DNA of 64,000 bases from Streptomyces sp. GS7 (lineage in GTDB: Bacteria; Actinomycetota; Actinomycetes; Streptomycetales; Streptomycetaceae). Location of the stretch: positions 6,317,501 to 6,381,500 of the forward strand of contig NZ_CP047146.1 in the NCBI RefSeq assembly GCF_009834125.1. Direction: 5' to 3'. The notes under the pieces were generated by a model. That model was not told the DNA's origin and did not search any database. It was given only the letters and a program-made list of their open reading frames with translations. This document shows positions 45,908-54,073 of the stretch, one piece after another. The translations under genes were made by a program, and so were the position numbers. Within the stretch, counting starts at the first letter, position 1; each line of letters starts with the position of its first letter.

Positions 45908-46814
45908 GGTTGTCGCCGAGCGACTCCGATCAGGGCGTGGCCGGCCCTGTGGTCTCGCGCCGCGCATCAGCCGGCCCGTACGTCGCCGACCGTGCGGGGA
46001 GAAACCGCCCGCCGCCTTGCAGATGCGGCGCGGCGACGCTGCGCGGCCCCGTCGAGCGGCCGGGGTGCGGACCGCAGGCCGTGCCGGGCGTCGACGCGGA
46101 CGGCGAGGACCAACACGCCGCTCTCCGGCCCGTCGAAGGACGCACGTCGACCGGGTGGCTGCCGTGTCACCCGGCGGCGAGGCGCTGCAGGCCGCCGATC
46201 ACCTGCCTGCTGACACTGTCTCCCTCCTGGCGCCGCCTCTGCTCGCGCCGCCGGCCGCGTCGGTGGGGCGCGCCGCTGTGAACCGCGGCAGGGTGTGCCG
46301 CGCGGCCCGGCAGGAGTCGGTGTCGCCACCGCCGTGCGCGGTCCGGGGCATTCCACAGGGCTGCAGTCGTGCTGCACGGCCGTGGCGGACACCGGTATCG
46401 CCCTCCCCCGGACTCTGCGGCCGACCCTCGTGAAGCCCCGCTCGCCGGTCGCGCCGGTCCGGTCACCGCCCTCCGCACCACGTTCCGGCCGAAACCCCCG
46501 GGCGGGCTCTTCTCCTTTTCTCGGCTCGTCGGCCTCCACACAGCCCGGGCGTGCCGGAAAACCCCCTCTGACCTGTACCTCTGCCGTATCCAGACTCGAC
46601 GTTGACTGCTTCTGGGGCTCGCTCCCGACAAGGTCTCGACAGGCGTTTGCGAGGCTGACAACGCAAACGGCCCCCGCGAAGGGGCCGCCCGCTCGCATCC
46701 AGCGGCCGGAACCGGTCCGGCCCGTACGGGAGCCCGGCGGCATCCCGGCGGAACCGGCGTCGAGGCAGAGCAGAACGGTGGGGCCTGACCATGGACGACC
46801 AGGAGGAGGTGGAC
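45908..46814. promoter_or_regulatory. Leader region of the adenylation/methyltransferase operon
   Basis: No gene is recognisable in these 900 bases. Near the downstream end, TTGACT (about 46601) may be a -35 box. CGTTTGC-N12-GCAAACG at about 46644-46669 is an inverted repeat and CGGCCCC-CGCGAA-GGGGCCG (46668-46687) a hairpin just before the operon. The repeated TCGAC motifs near 46595 and 46637 could be SARP sites but are not clear. Confidence 0.4.
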
Positions 46815-47840
46815 GTGACCACGCGGAGCGCCACCGAGAACACGGCGGGTCGGCAGCTCATCGAGCTGATGGCCGGCTTCTGGAAGACGCAGGCCGTCTA
46901 CGTGGCGACCGAACTGGGCATCGTCGACCGCATCGCGGCCGCCGGACGGACCCCCACCGTCGACCTGGCGCACCGCACCGGCACCGACGCCGACGCCCTG
47001 GGACGGCTGCTGCTGTTCCTCGGCAGCCTGGGTGTGGTCGACGGCGACGACACCGGCGGCTACGCCCTCACCCGCGTCGGCGAGTTGCTGCGCACCGACG
47101 CCCCTGACTCGATGATCGACCACGTCCGTATCTACGGCTCGCACTTCTACCAGGCGTGGGATGCCCTGTCCCACTCCCTCCACACCGGACGACCGGCCTT
47201 CACCCGTGTCTTCGGCAGTGACCTGTTCTCGTACCTGCACCAGAACCCCGACGTGTCGCTGACGTACGAACGCGCCATGACGGCGAGCGCCCCCTTCTTC
47301 GCCGAGGTCCCCGACGCCTTCGACTTCTCCCGGGCACGTCGGATCGTGGACGTCGCCGGCGGGCACGGAGCGCTCCTCGACGAGATCCTCAAGGCGAACC
47401 CCGGCGCCCGCGCCGTACTGTTCGACGCACCCGATGTCATCGAGGAGACGGCGAACCGCCCGATCGCCACGGTGCACGCGGACCGCTGCGAGCGGATCGC
47501 CGGCAACCTCTTCGATTCGGTGCCCGCCGACGGCGACGTCTACCTCCTCTCCCGCATCCTGCACTGCTTCGACGACGAGACCTGCCACCGGATCCTCACC
47601 AACTGCCGCCGCGCGATGGCCCCGGGCGCCCGGCTGGTGATCCTGGAACGCATCCTCACCAAGGGCACCGGTTCCTCGCTCACCCAGGGCTACAACCTGC
47701 ACATGCTGGTGGTGCTCGGCCAGGGGCGCGAACGGGACGAGACGCACTACCGCGCCCTCCTCGGAAAAGCCGGGTTCGCCGTGGAATCCCTGCACCGGCT
47801 GCCGCTGGAGTCGCATCTCCTCGTCGCGGTGCCCAGCTGA
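46815..47840 (+). CDS. SAM-dependent O-methyltransferase
   Basis: 341 residues from GTG 46815, eight bases after AGGAGG; an in-frame ATG 46791 is the alternative. The N-terminal dimerisation region with winged helix (WKTQAVYVATELGIVDRI) is followed by the Rossmann domain with SAM motif I, RIVDVAGGHGALLDEIL. The active-site histidine is in LSRILHCFDDETCHRILTNC. This is the plant-COMT-like family common in natural-product clusters. It is first gene of the operon; the next begins 38 bases after its stop. Confidence 0.92.
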   Translation: MTTRSATENTAGRQLIELMAGFWKTQAVYVATELGIVDRIAAAGRTPTVDLAHRTGTDADALGRLLLFLGSLGVVDGDDTGGYALTRVGELLRTDAPDSMIDHVRIYGSHFYQAWDALSHSLHTGRPAFTRVFGSDLFSYLHQNPDVSLTYERAMTASAPFFAEVPDAFDFSRARRIVDVAGGHGALLDEILKANPGARAVLFDAPDVIEETANRPIATVHADRCERIAGNLFDSVPADGDVYLLSRILHCFDDETCHRILTNCRRAMAPGARLVILERILTKGTGSSLTQGYNLHMLVVLGQGRERDETHYRALLGKAGFAVESLHRLPLESHLLVAVPS

Positions 47841-47878
47841 CCCATCGCCACTCGCCTCCTACGGCCCCTGGAGAGACC

Positions 47879-49564
47879 TTGAACAGCCAGGCCCCGCCCC
47901 CGCAGCGCACCGCCGACCCCGATCCACAGTTCCGCCCCGAACTGCCCTTGGCACCGGGCGCGGTCACCCGGGCACAGGAACTGGCCCTGCGCAACCCGGT
48001 GGCGCTCGATACGGAGACCGCCCTCCTCGACCACGTCGTCCGGCACGCCCGGAACCGGCCGGATGCCTGTGCGGTCCTGGACGGCGAACGCACCCTGAAC
48101 TACGGGCAGTTGCTCGCCAGGGTCGCCTCGGCAAGGGACGCGCTGTACGCCCACGGGGTGCGAGCCGGTGACGTGGTCGCCGCCGTGGGGCCGCGCAGCG
48201 CGCACACGCCGGTCGCCTTCCTGGCCTTGGAGAGCCTCGGGGCGTCGTATCTGCCGATCGACATGAGCTGGCCGGAGGACCGCGTCCGGGATGTGCTCGA
48301 CCGCAGCAAGCCGGCCCTGCTGCTCGACTACTCCGGCCGCACCGACTCGGCCGCGCGCTCGGCCGCCGATGCCGAGGAAATCGGCACACTGAGCCTGCCG
48401 ACAGAAGGCAAGCCCGGCCCCATGGACGAGGACACGTACGGCGACCGCACCGGCGAGGCCCGGTACACGATCTTCACCTCGGGCACGACCGGCCGCCCGA
48501 AGGGCGCCACCATCGAGCACCAGGGTCTGCTCAACCACCTGTGGTCCAAGACAGCCGACCTGTCGCTGGGACCGGAGGACGCGGTGGCCTTCTCGGCCCC
48601 GCTGGTGTTCGACATCTCCATCTGGCAGATGCTCTGCCCGTTCCTGGTCGGCGGCAAGGTCGTCGTGATCGACGATGCTGTCATGCGCATGCCGCGCTGG
48701 CTCATCGGTGCCCTCGACACCGCGGGCGTGACCGTCGTGGAGCTGGTGCCCACGGTCGTCGGCCGGCTCGTCGACGAGACACGGCGCCAAGAGGGGCCGA
48801 CGCTGCCGAATCTGCGGTGGCTGCTGTCCACCGGCGAGGAGCTGTATCCCGCCCTGGCGGAGCAGGTGCTCGACACGCTCCCGCACGTGTCCCTCCTCAA
48901 CGCCTACGGACCCGCGGAGTGCTCCGACGACGTCACGCTGCACACGGTGGCGCGCGCCGACCTGAGGCGCCCCCGGCTGCCGGTCGGCACCCCCGTGGCC
49001 AACTGCGCCCTCCATGTCCTGCTCCAGACCGAGGACGGCACCTGGAGGCCGGCCGAGCCGGGAGAGAGCGGCGAACTGTTCGTCGGCGGCACCTGTGTCG
49101 GGCTCGGCTATCTCAATGACCCCGCCACCACCGAACGCGCCTTCTTCCGCGACCCCTTCGACCCGGACTCCGCGACCGGCCGGATCTACCGCACCGGCGA
49201 CCTCGCCCGCGTCGAGGACGGACTTCTGTACTACCTGGGGCGCGGTGACCGGCAGGTCAAGGTCGGCGGCGTCCGGATGGAACTCGACGAGATCGAGGCC
49301 GTACTCAGCCGGCACCCCGCCGTCGAGCAGTGCGCCGCCACCGTCTCCGACGAGGGCGGCCTGAGCGAACTCGTCGCCCACTACACCCTGCGCACCGAGG
49401 TGCCGCAGCAGGAACTACGTCGGGCGCTCAGCGCGGCCCTGCCCCCGGTGATGGTCCCCCGCCGCTGGCAGGAGTGGGCCGAGCTGCCCCTGAGCCGCAA
49501 CGGAAAGATCGACTACCGGTCGCTCACGGCGGCCACGGCCAGCCCCCGGAAAGAGGCGCGATGA
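47879..49564 (+). CDS. Free-standing NRPS adenylation domain, likely Dab-activating
   Basis: 561 residues from TTG 47879. Core motifs: A3 YTIFTSGTTGRPKGATIEH, A4/A5 with NAYGPAE, A7 YRTGDLARVEDGLLYYLGR, A8 VKVGGVRMELDEIEAVL and the A10 lysine in LSRNGKIDY. No carrier or condensation domain is attached. Aligning by eye to GrsA gives the pocket D-I-W-E-L-T-A-D-D-K. From memory this agrees with codes reported for 2,4-diaminobutyrate. It presumably loads the carrier protein at 51490. Its stop overlaps the next start. Confidence 0.93.
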   Translation: MNSQAPPPQRTADPDPQFRPELPLAPGAVTRAQELALRNPVALDTETALLDHVVRHARNRPDACAVLDGERTLNYGQLLARVASARDALYAHGVRAGDVVAAVGPRSAHTPVAFLALESLGASYLPIDMSWPEDRVRDVLDRSKPALLLDYSGRTDSAARSAADAEEIGTLSLPTEGKPGPMDEDTYGDRTGEARYTIFTSGTTGRPKGATIEHQGLLNHLWSKTADLSLGPEDAVAFSAPLVFDISIWQMLCPFLVGGKVVVIDDAVMRMPRWLIGALDTAGVTVVELVPTVVGRLVDETRRQEGPTLPNLRWLLSTGEELYPALAEQVLDTLPHVSLLNAYGPAECSDDVTLHTVARADLRRPRLPVGTPVANCALHVLLQTEDGTWRPAEPGESGELFVGGTCVGLGYLNDPATTERAFFRDPFDPDSATGRIYRTGDLARVEDGLLYYLGRGDRQVKVGGVRMELDEIEAVLSRHPAVEQCAATVSDEGGLSELVAHYTLRTEVPQQELRRALSAALPPVMVPRRWQEWAELPLSRNGKIDYRSLTAATASPRKEAR

Positions 49565-50775
49565 CCACGACAACGGCAACGACAGCGACGGCAAGGGCGT
49601 CCCAGGACACGGGCCGGGTCGGCGTCCCCGACCTCGCGGAACGCCTCGCAGCGGTGACCCGGGTCGCCGAACAGCACCTGGACCGCACCGAGCGGGACGC
49701 GACGTTCCCTGAGGAGGCGATGGCGGAGCTGCGCAGCACCCGCCTGCTCGGCCTTCAGGTGCCCAAGGAGGAGGGCGGCCTCGGCGGCACCCTCGGTGAC
49801 CTCATCGAGACGGGCATGGTGCTCGGGCGCACCGACATGTCGCTGGCCATGATCTTCGTGATGCACTGTCAGCAGGCCGAGGCGGTGGTGCGGCACGCCG
49901 CGTCGCCCCTGCGGGAGGAGCTGATCCCGCTTCTCGCCGAGGGCAAGCTGTACCTGGCGTCCGTGACCACCGAGAGCGGCAAGGGCGCCGACCTGTTCAA
50001 GTCCGAGGCCCCGCTGCACGAGGCAGCAGGGACTCTGGTGGTCGACCGGACCGTCCCCATCTCGACCGGCGGCACCTCCGCGGACGGCTTCCTGATCACC
50101 ATGCGCAGCCCGAACGCCACGGCGGACCAGCATGTCTCCCTCGTCTACGCCCACCGCCACCAGCTGCACGTGGAGGTCACCGGGCAGTGGAACCCGATGG
50201 GGATGCGCGCCACGCACAGTCTGCCGCTGACGCTCAGCGGCCGGATCCCCGCCCACCAGGTGATCGGCGAGCACGGCGCGTTCCACCGCATCGTGCAGTC
50301 CGTCTTCGGCCCCCTCGCCCACATCGGCTGGTCGGCCGTTTGGCTGGGCACCGCCTCCGGGGCCCTGTCCCGGGTACTACGCCTGCTGCGCGACCCGGCC
50401 GGCCGCAAACGTTTCGATCTGGGCTCGGAATTGCTGCTCACCCGGCTGTCCAGGGCCCGGCAGCGGCTGGAGACCGTCCACGCGCTGCTGCGCCGGACCC
50501 AGGCACTGGCCGAGTCCGGGACGGACTGGTCGGTCACCAGTCACCAACTGCTCCTGAACAACCTCAAGATCACGGCGGCCGAGGAGTGCTACGCCGCCGT
50601 CGACGAGCTCATCGACGCGACCGGCCTCAAGCACGGCTATCTCCAGGACTCGCCGACCCGCCTGGAAAAGGCCCTGCGCGACCTGCGCTCGGCCGCCCTC
50701 AACTACAGCAACGACCGGCTGCACCTGGCCGACGGGCGGCTTTGCCTGCTGGACCCGGACGTTCGGTTCGCCTGA
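49561..50775 (+). CDS. Acyl-CoA-dehydrogenase-like flavoprotein
   Basis: 404 residues from ATG 49561, coupled to the adenylation gene (ATGA). N-terminal helices with FPEEAMAELRSTRLLGLQVP, the middle beta domain with YLASVTTESGKGADL and GQWNPMGMRATHSLPLTLSG, and the C-terminal helical domain with ITAAEECYAAVDELIDATGL and NDRLHL. FAD contacts are plausible. In comparable clusters such enzymes oxidise an aminoacyl group on a carrier protein, for example prolyl to pyrrolyl. Here the likely substrate is a carrier-bound diaminobutyryl or similar group. The exact catalytic base is not obvious. Confidence 0.88.
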   Translation: MTTTTATTATARASQDTGRVGVPDLAERLAAVTRVAEQHLDRTERDATFPEEAMAELRSTRLLGLQVPKEEGGLGGTLGDLIETGMVLGRTDMSLAMIFVMHCQQAEAVVRHAASPLREELIPLLAEGKLYLASVTTESGKGADLFKSEAPLHEAAGTLVVDRTVPISTGGTSADGFLITMRSPNATADQHVSLVYAHRHQLHVEVTGQWNPMGMRATHSLPLTLSGRIPAHQVIGEHGAFHRIVQSVFGPLAHIGWSAVWLGTASGALSRVLRLLRDPAGRKRFDLGSELLLTRLSRARQRLETVHALLRRTQALAESGTDWSVTSHQLLLNNLKITAAEECYAAVDELIDATGLKHGYLQDSPTRLEKALRDLRSAALNYSNDRLHLADGRLCLLDPDVRFA

Positions 50776-50879
50776 ACACCCGGCCTCTCCCGACCGGAGC
50801 CGGCCTTCCCGTACTCATGCAGGCGCAGGGCACCGACCGGCCGCCGCATCCATCCGCATCCCACCTCCAAGGATCCGTC

Positions 50880-51449
50880 ATGCCTGAAAACACCGCCGAA
50901 AGCCCGGCCCAGAACTGGAACACCGCCCTGAAGTACATCGCAGGGCGCAAAGCAGCCGAGGAGTCCCTGGGATTCGTCGCGCACGTCAGCGCCACCGTCC
51001 GCGACACCGAGGACGCGTCGGGCGTCATCCCGGCGGTGGCCCGCACCTGCGTGCCGTTCTTCGCCCACGCGGTCTCGCTGGACGCCGAGCCCACCCACGG
51101 CCAGGCCGTCTTCCAGGGCCCGGACGAGCTGACCTCCGTCGTCGAGTCCTTGCGCGGCCTCGCCGCGGAGACGGGGCAGCGGCAGCTCGTCATCAGCGAG
51201 CACGAGGGGCTGGCCCCCAAGACCGACCCGCGCCACCTGGAACTGCTGCGCGAGGGAGGGGGTGAATCGGCGGTGGCCCTCTCCCTCGCCTACCGGGGGC
51301 TGTCCGGCGGGTACCTCGTCCTCGTACGGCAGGCGAACCACCGCCGGGGTGCCTTCAGCCCCGGGGACCTCGCCCTGGCGTCCGAAGTGGCCGACCGCGT
51401 GGGGGCGTTCAACGCGCTCGCCGGCCTGACCGCCCGCGCCGGGCAGTGA
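50880..51449 (+). CDS. GAF-like stand-alone protein
   Basis: 189 residues from ATG 50880. An N-terminal helix (AEESLGFVAHVSATVRDTED) leads into a GAF-like fold: VARTCVPFFAHAVSLDAEPT, SAVALSLAYRGLSGGYLVLV, and a C-terminal helix FSPGDLALASEVADRVGAFN. This architecture is common in the sensory half of PP2C-type SpoIIE phosphatases, but no phosphatase domain follows. Why such a protein is placed inside an NRPS operon is unclear: ligand sensing, or an unrecognised catalytic use of the fold. Confidence 0.6.
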   Translation: MPENTAESPAQNWNTALKYIAGRKAAEESLGFVAHVSATVRDTEDASGVIPAVARTCVPFFAHAVSLDAEPTHGQAVFQGPDELTSVVESLRGLAAETGQRQLVISEHEGLAPKTDPRHLELLREGGGESAVALSLAYRGLSGGYLVLVRQANHRRGAFSPGDLALASEVADRVGAFNALAGLTARAGQ

Positions 51450-51489
51450 CACGGCCGCACCGAACGCCGGTCACCACCGAGGAGGGCTG

Positions 51490-51720
51490 ATGGCAGCGGA
51501 CTGGACCGACGTACGCGACTGGATTCTTGAGCGCAATCCCGACCTGACGGATCTGCAGCCCGAGACCGACATCATCGACTCACGCATCGTCGACTCCCTG
51601 CAGTTCGTCGAACTCGTCCTTTTCATCGAGGACTTGCGCGGCGCGGCGCTGGAGTCGAACGACGTCAGCCTCGATTCCTTTCGCACCCTCAAGGGCATCG
51701 AGCAGACCTTCTTCCAATGA
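51490..51720 (+). CDS. Free-standing acyl/peptidyl carrier protein
   Basis: A 76-residue single helical bundle. The phosphopantetheine attachment serine is in SRIVDSLQFVELVLFIED (D-S-L). ETDIIDSRIVDSLQFVE resembles the carrier motif of small stand-alone PCPs. Preceded by GGAGG. It is positioned to carry the amino acid loaded by the adenylation protein and to present it to the dehydrogenase. Confidence 0.9.
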   Translation: MAADWTDVRDWILERNPDLTDLQPETDIIDSRIVDSLQFVELVLFIEDLRGAALESNDVSLDSFRTLKGIEQTFFQ

Positions 51721-51747
51721 CGGCCGACATCCGTGCAGGGAGCGGCG

Positions 51748-52482
51748 ATGGACACGAGAAACGAACGATCCCTAGTCATCCAGGGCGATGTCGACAAGGC
51801 CGACGATGTCGTCGTGTTCCTTCCGCCGGCGGGCAGCGTCACCTCGCCTTACCTCCCGATCAGTGAGCTCCTCCCGGACACCCTGCCCACCGTGCACTGC
51901 GAGACGCCGGGGCGTGGACGACTGGCGGACGAGGAGTCACCCGACTCCGTGCACAGCGCGGCCGACCGCTGGGCCGCCGACCTGGCCGAGACCGTGCCGG
52001 GCCGACGGCTGCACTTCTTCGGACACAGCCTGGGGGCGCTGTACGCCTACGAACTGACGCTCCGTTTCGAGGCCCGGCCCGACTGCGCGGCCGCGAGCCT
52101 GTCCGCGTCGGGCGCCCGCGAGCCGGGCAGCACTCCCCGCCCGCTGCTGGCCACCGCTTTCGCCGCCTTGCGGACGCCGGACCGGCAGGAGAGCGCCGGG
52201 GAGCAGTGGATGGACCGGGACCTGCGCATACGGGGCGAGTACCGGACCGCGCACCAGGTGGTGCGGGCCCCCCTGGCCACGCTGTGCGGCACCTCCGACC
52301 CCTTTGCCCGACCGCACGAGATGGAGCAGTGGAAACGCTTCACGAGCGGCCCGTACCTCGGGATGTTCACCTTCCGCGGCGGTCACGACTACTACCTGTC
52401 CGGTCAGCGGACGGTCGCCGACGCCATCGCCCGCATCGTCGACGACAGCCGGCATCCGGAACTCGTTCCGCACCTGGAATGA
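51748..52482 (+). CDS. Type II thioesterase
   Basis: 244-residue alpha/beta hydrolase, from ATG 51748 after GGAG. The start VVVFLPPAGSVTSPYLPISE is the oxyanion region, LHFFGHSLGALYAYELTLRF the nucleophile elbow (G-H-S-L-G), and TFRGGHDYYLSGQ the catalytic histidine (G-G-H-D/F-Y). TSDPFARPHEM carries the acidic residue. Such enzymes clear misloaded carriers or release the product. Here, with no integrated TE, it may be the main release enzyme. Confidence 0.9.
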   Translation: MDTRNERSLVIQGDVDKADDVVVFLPPAGSVTSPYLPISELLPDTLPTVHCETPGRGRLADEESPDSVHSAADRWAADLAETVPGRRLHFFGHSLGALYAYELTLRFEARPDCAAASLSASGAREPGSTPRPLLATAFAALRTPDRQESAGEQWMDRDLRIRGEYRTAHQVVRAPLATLCGTSDPFARPHEMEQWKRFTSGPYLGMFTFRGGHDYYLSGQRTVADAIARIVDDSRHPELVPHLE

Positions 52483-52551
52483 ACCGGCGTCCGGGCCCCC
52501 TCCGGAACCGATCTCCCTCATCCCTACACCCGAAGTGAATGGAGTTCAGAG

Positions 52552-53415
52552 ATGCCGAACGACCCCCAGGAAGCACCCTCGGTCGAGCAGCTGATCGACG
52601 TCATCGCGAACAGCTCGGTGGGCATCGCGGTCACCGACCGCTCCGGTGCCGTCGTACTGCACAACCGGGCGCAGTCCGTGCTGATGGGCGGGGAGGCCGA
52701 CCACCTCGGCGGCCGGATCCTGCTCGACAGCGCGCAGGACGGCCTCCGGACGCTGATCCGGCGTTTGGAGGAGGAACAGCGGGTGGAGAACGTCCAGGTC
52801 ACCTACCGCGGCATCGACGGCGGGCACGAGCAGATCGCCCGCGTGAACGCCGTGCTGACCGGCAGCGGCGACGACACCCGCATCCACTGGGTGAGCCGGC
52901 CGGAGCTCGGCGAGCGACTCCCGGTCTCCAACGACAGCGCCGAGGACGTCACCTCGGACGCCGCGTCCTGGATCCGCGCCGTCAACGAGCGCCCGCTGCC
53001 CACCCTGGCTCCCACCAAGGAGTCCGAGGACGTCATGCGCGAGTTCTACGAGGTCGCCCCGGTGGCGATCCACCTGATCGGCGTCAACGGCCAGGTCATG
53101 CGTGCCAACCCGGCGGACGTGGCCCTCGTCGGCTACACCTCCGCGCCGTCCGAGTACGTCGGCCAGCACATCCGCACCATCTACGAGGACAAGGGGCTGC
53201 TCGACGACTTCCTCGGCCGCTGGGACGAGGACTCGCCGATCATCAACTTCCGGGCCAACTTCCTGACCAGGGAGGGCGCCCCGCAACCCGTGCTGATCTT
53301 CTCGACCGCCCAGGCCGAGGGCGGCAGCGTCACCAACACCCGGTGCTTCGTCTTCAGCGACCCGGAGCCGCAGCGCGCCCGCGACACCATCAGCGCCTTC
53401 GGCTGGCCTTCCTGA
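52552..53415 (+). CDS. Protein with two PAS-like domains
   Basis: 287 residues. PAS 1 (residues 10-110): EQLIDVIANSSVGIAVTDRS, GAVVLHNRAQSVLMGGEADH. PAS 2 (160-275): MREFYEVAPVAIHLIGVNGQ, VMRANPADVALVGYTSAPSE, YVGQHIRTIYEDKGLLDDFL. No kinase, cyclase or DNA-binding domain is attached. It closes the biosynthetic operon and is followed by a strong terminator. It may sense a metabolite or redox state and act with the GAF protein. Its presence here is unusual. Confidence 0.7.
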   Translation: MPNDPQEAPSVEQLIDVIANSSVGIAVTDRSGAVVLHNRAQSVLMGGEADHLGGRILLDSAQDGLRTLIRRLEEEQRVENVQVTYRGIDGGHEQIARVNAVLTGSGDDTRIHWVSRPELGERLPVSNDSAEDVTSDAASWIRAVNERPLPTLAPTKESEDVMREFYEVAPVAIHLIGVNGQVMRANPADVALVGYTSAPSEYVGQHIRTIYEDKGLLDDFLGRWDEDSPIINFRANFLTREGAPQPVLIFSTAQAEGGSVTNTRCFVFSDPEPQRARDTISAFGWPS

Positions 53416-53423
53416 CACCCCAC

Positions 53424-53457
53424 GGGCGGGGCGTGGGACATGTCCCACGCCCCGCCC
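53424..53457 (+). terminator. 17-bp perfect palindrome ending the biosynthetic operon
   Basis: GGGCGGGGCGTGGGACA is followed immediately by its complement. The stem would close with a minimal loop. Lying nine bases after the PAS stop, it separates the biosynthetic operon from the nitrate operon. Confidence 0.75.
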
Positions 53458-53503
53458 GCTCCGCACCCGCCCAGTTTCCCGACCGGACCACACGACACCA
53501 GGG

Positions 53504-54043
53504 GTGGCTGTGTCCCACGTATTGGTCATATCCGGCAGCCCGTCCGCGACTTCCAAGACCGAAGCCATCGGCGACCACGTGGCGCGACGCCTCGCCGACT
53601 ACGAGTGGCACGTCGGACACCTCAGGGTCCGCACCCTGCCGGCCGCGCCACTGCTGAACGCCGACGCCACGCATCCCGCCATCGCCGAGGCCCTGGAACA
53701 GGTCGCCCGGGCCGATGGCATCGTCCTCGCCACACCGACGTACAAAGCGAGTTTCTCGGGTCTGCTCAAGACCTTCCTGGACCTGCTGCCCCAGTACGGA
53801 TTCCAGCAGAAGGCCGTGCTTCCCCTGGCCACCGGCGGCAGCATCGCCCACCTCCTCGTCCTCGACTACGCCCTGCGGCCCGTGGCGCACGCGCTCGGTG
53901 CCCGGCATGTGGTGCAGAGCCTCTTCCTCCTCGACGAACACCTCGCGTGGCAGGAGGGCCGGCCGCACCTGCTCCCGGAGAGCACGCGGTTGCTCGACGA
54001 CGTGATCGAACAGTTCCGCAAGTCCCTGATCTCGGCATCCTGA
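53504..54043 (+). CDS. NADPH-dependent FMN reductase (SsuE-like)
   Basis: 179-residue flavodoxin-like protein; GTG at 53504 or 53510. FMN loop VLVISGSPSATSKTEAIGDH, then GIVLATPTYKASFSGLLKTF (the T-P-x-Y-x-x-S motif of NADPH:FMN reductases) and LPLATGGSIAHLLVLDYAL. It would supply reduced FMN or electrons. It is the first gene of the nitrate-assimilation unit. Confidence 0.9.
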   Translation: MAVSHVLVISGSPSATSKTEAIGDHVARRLADYEWHVGHLRVRTLPAAPLLNADATHPAIAEALEQVARADGIVLATPTYKASFSGLLKTFLDLLPQYGFQQKAVLPLATGGSIAHLLVLDYALRPVAHALGARHVVQSLFLLDEHLAWQEGRPHLLPESTRLLDDVIEQFRKSLISAS

Positions 54044-54073
54044 GCCGGCCTTCCCACACCGCTGGAGCACACC

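Noticed and set aside
46167..47816. 549-residue leftward ORF over the methyltransferase
   Set aside because: Antisense to a well-supported gene and of shadow composition.
52539..53657. 372-residue rightward ORF overlapping the PAS gene
   Set aside because: Alternative frame of the PAS protein, Arg-rich, and it crosses the terminator into the next gene.
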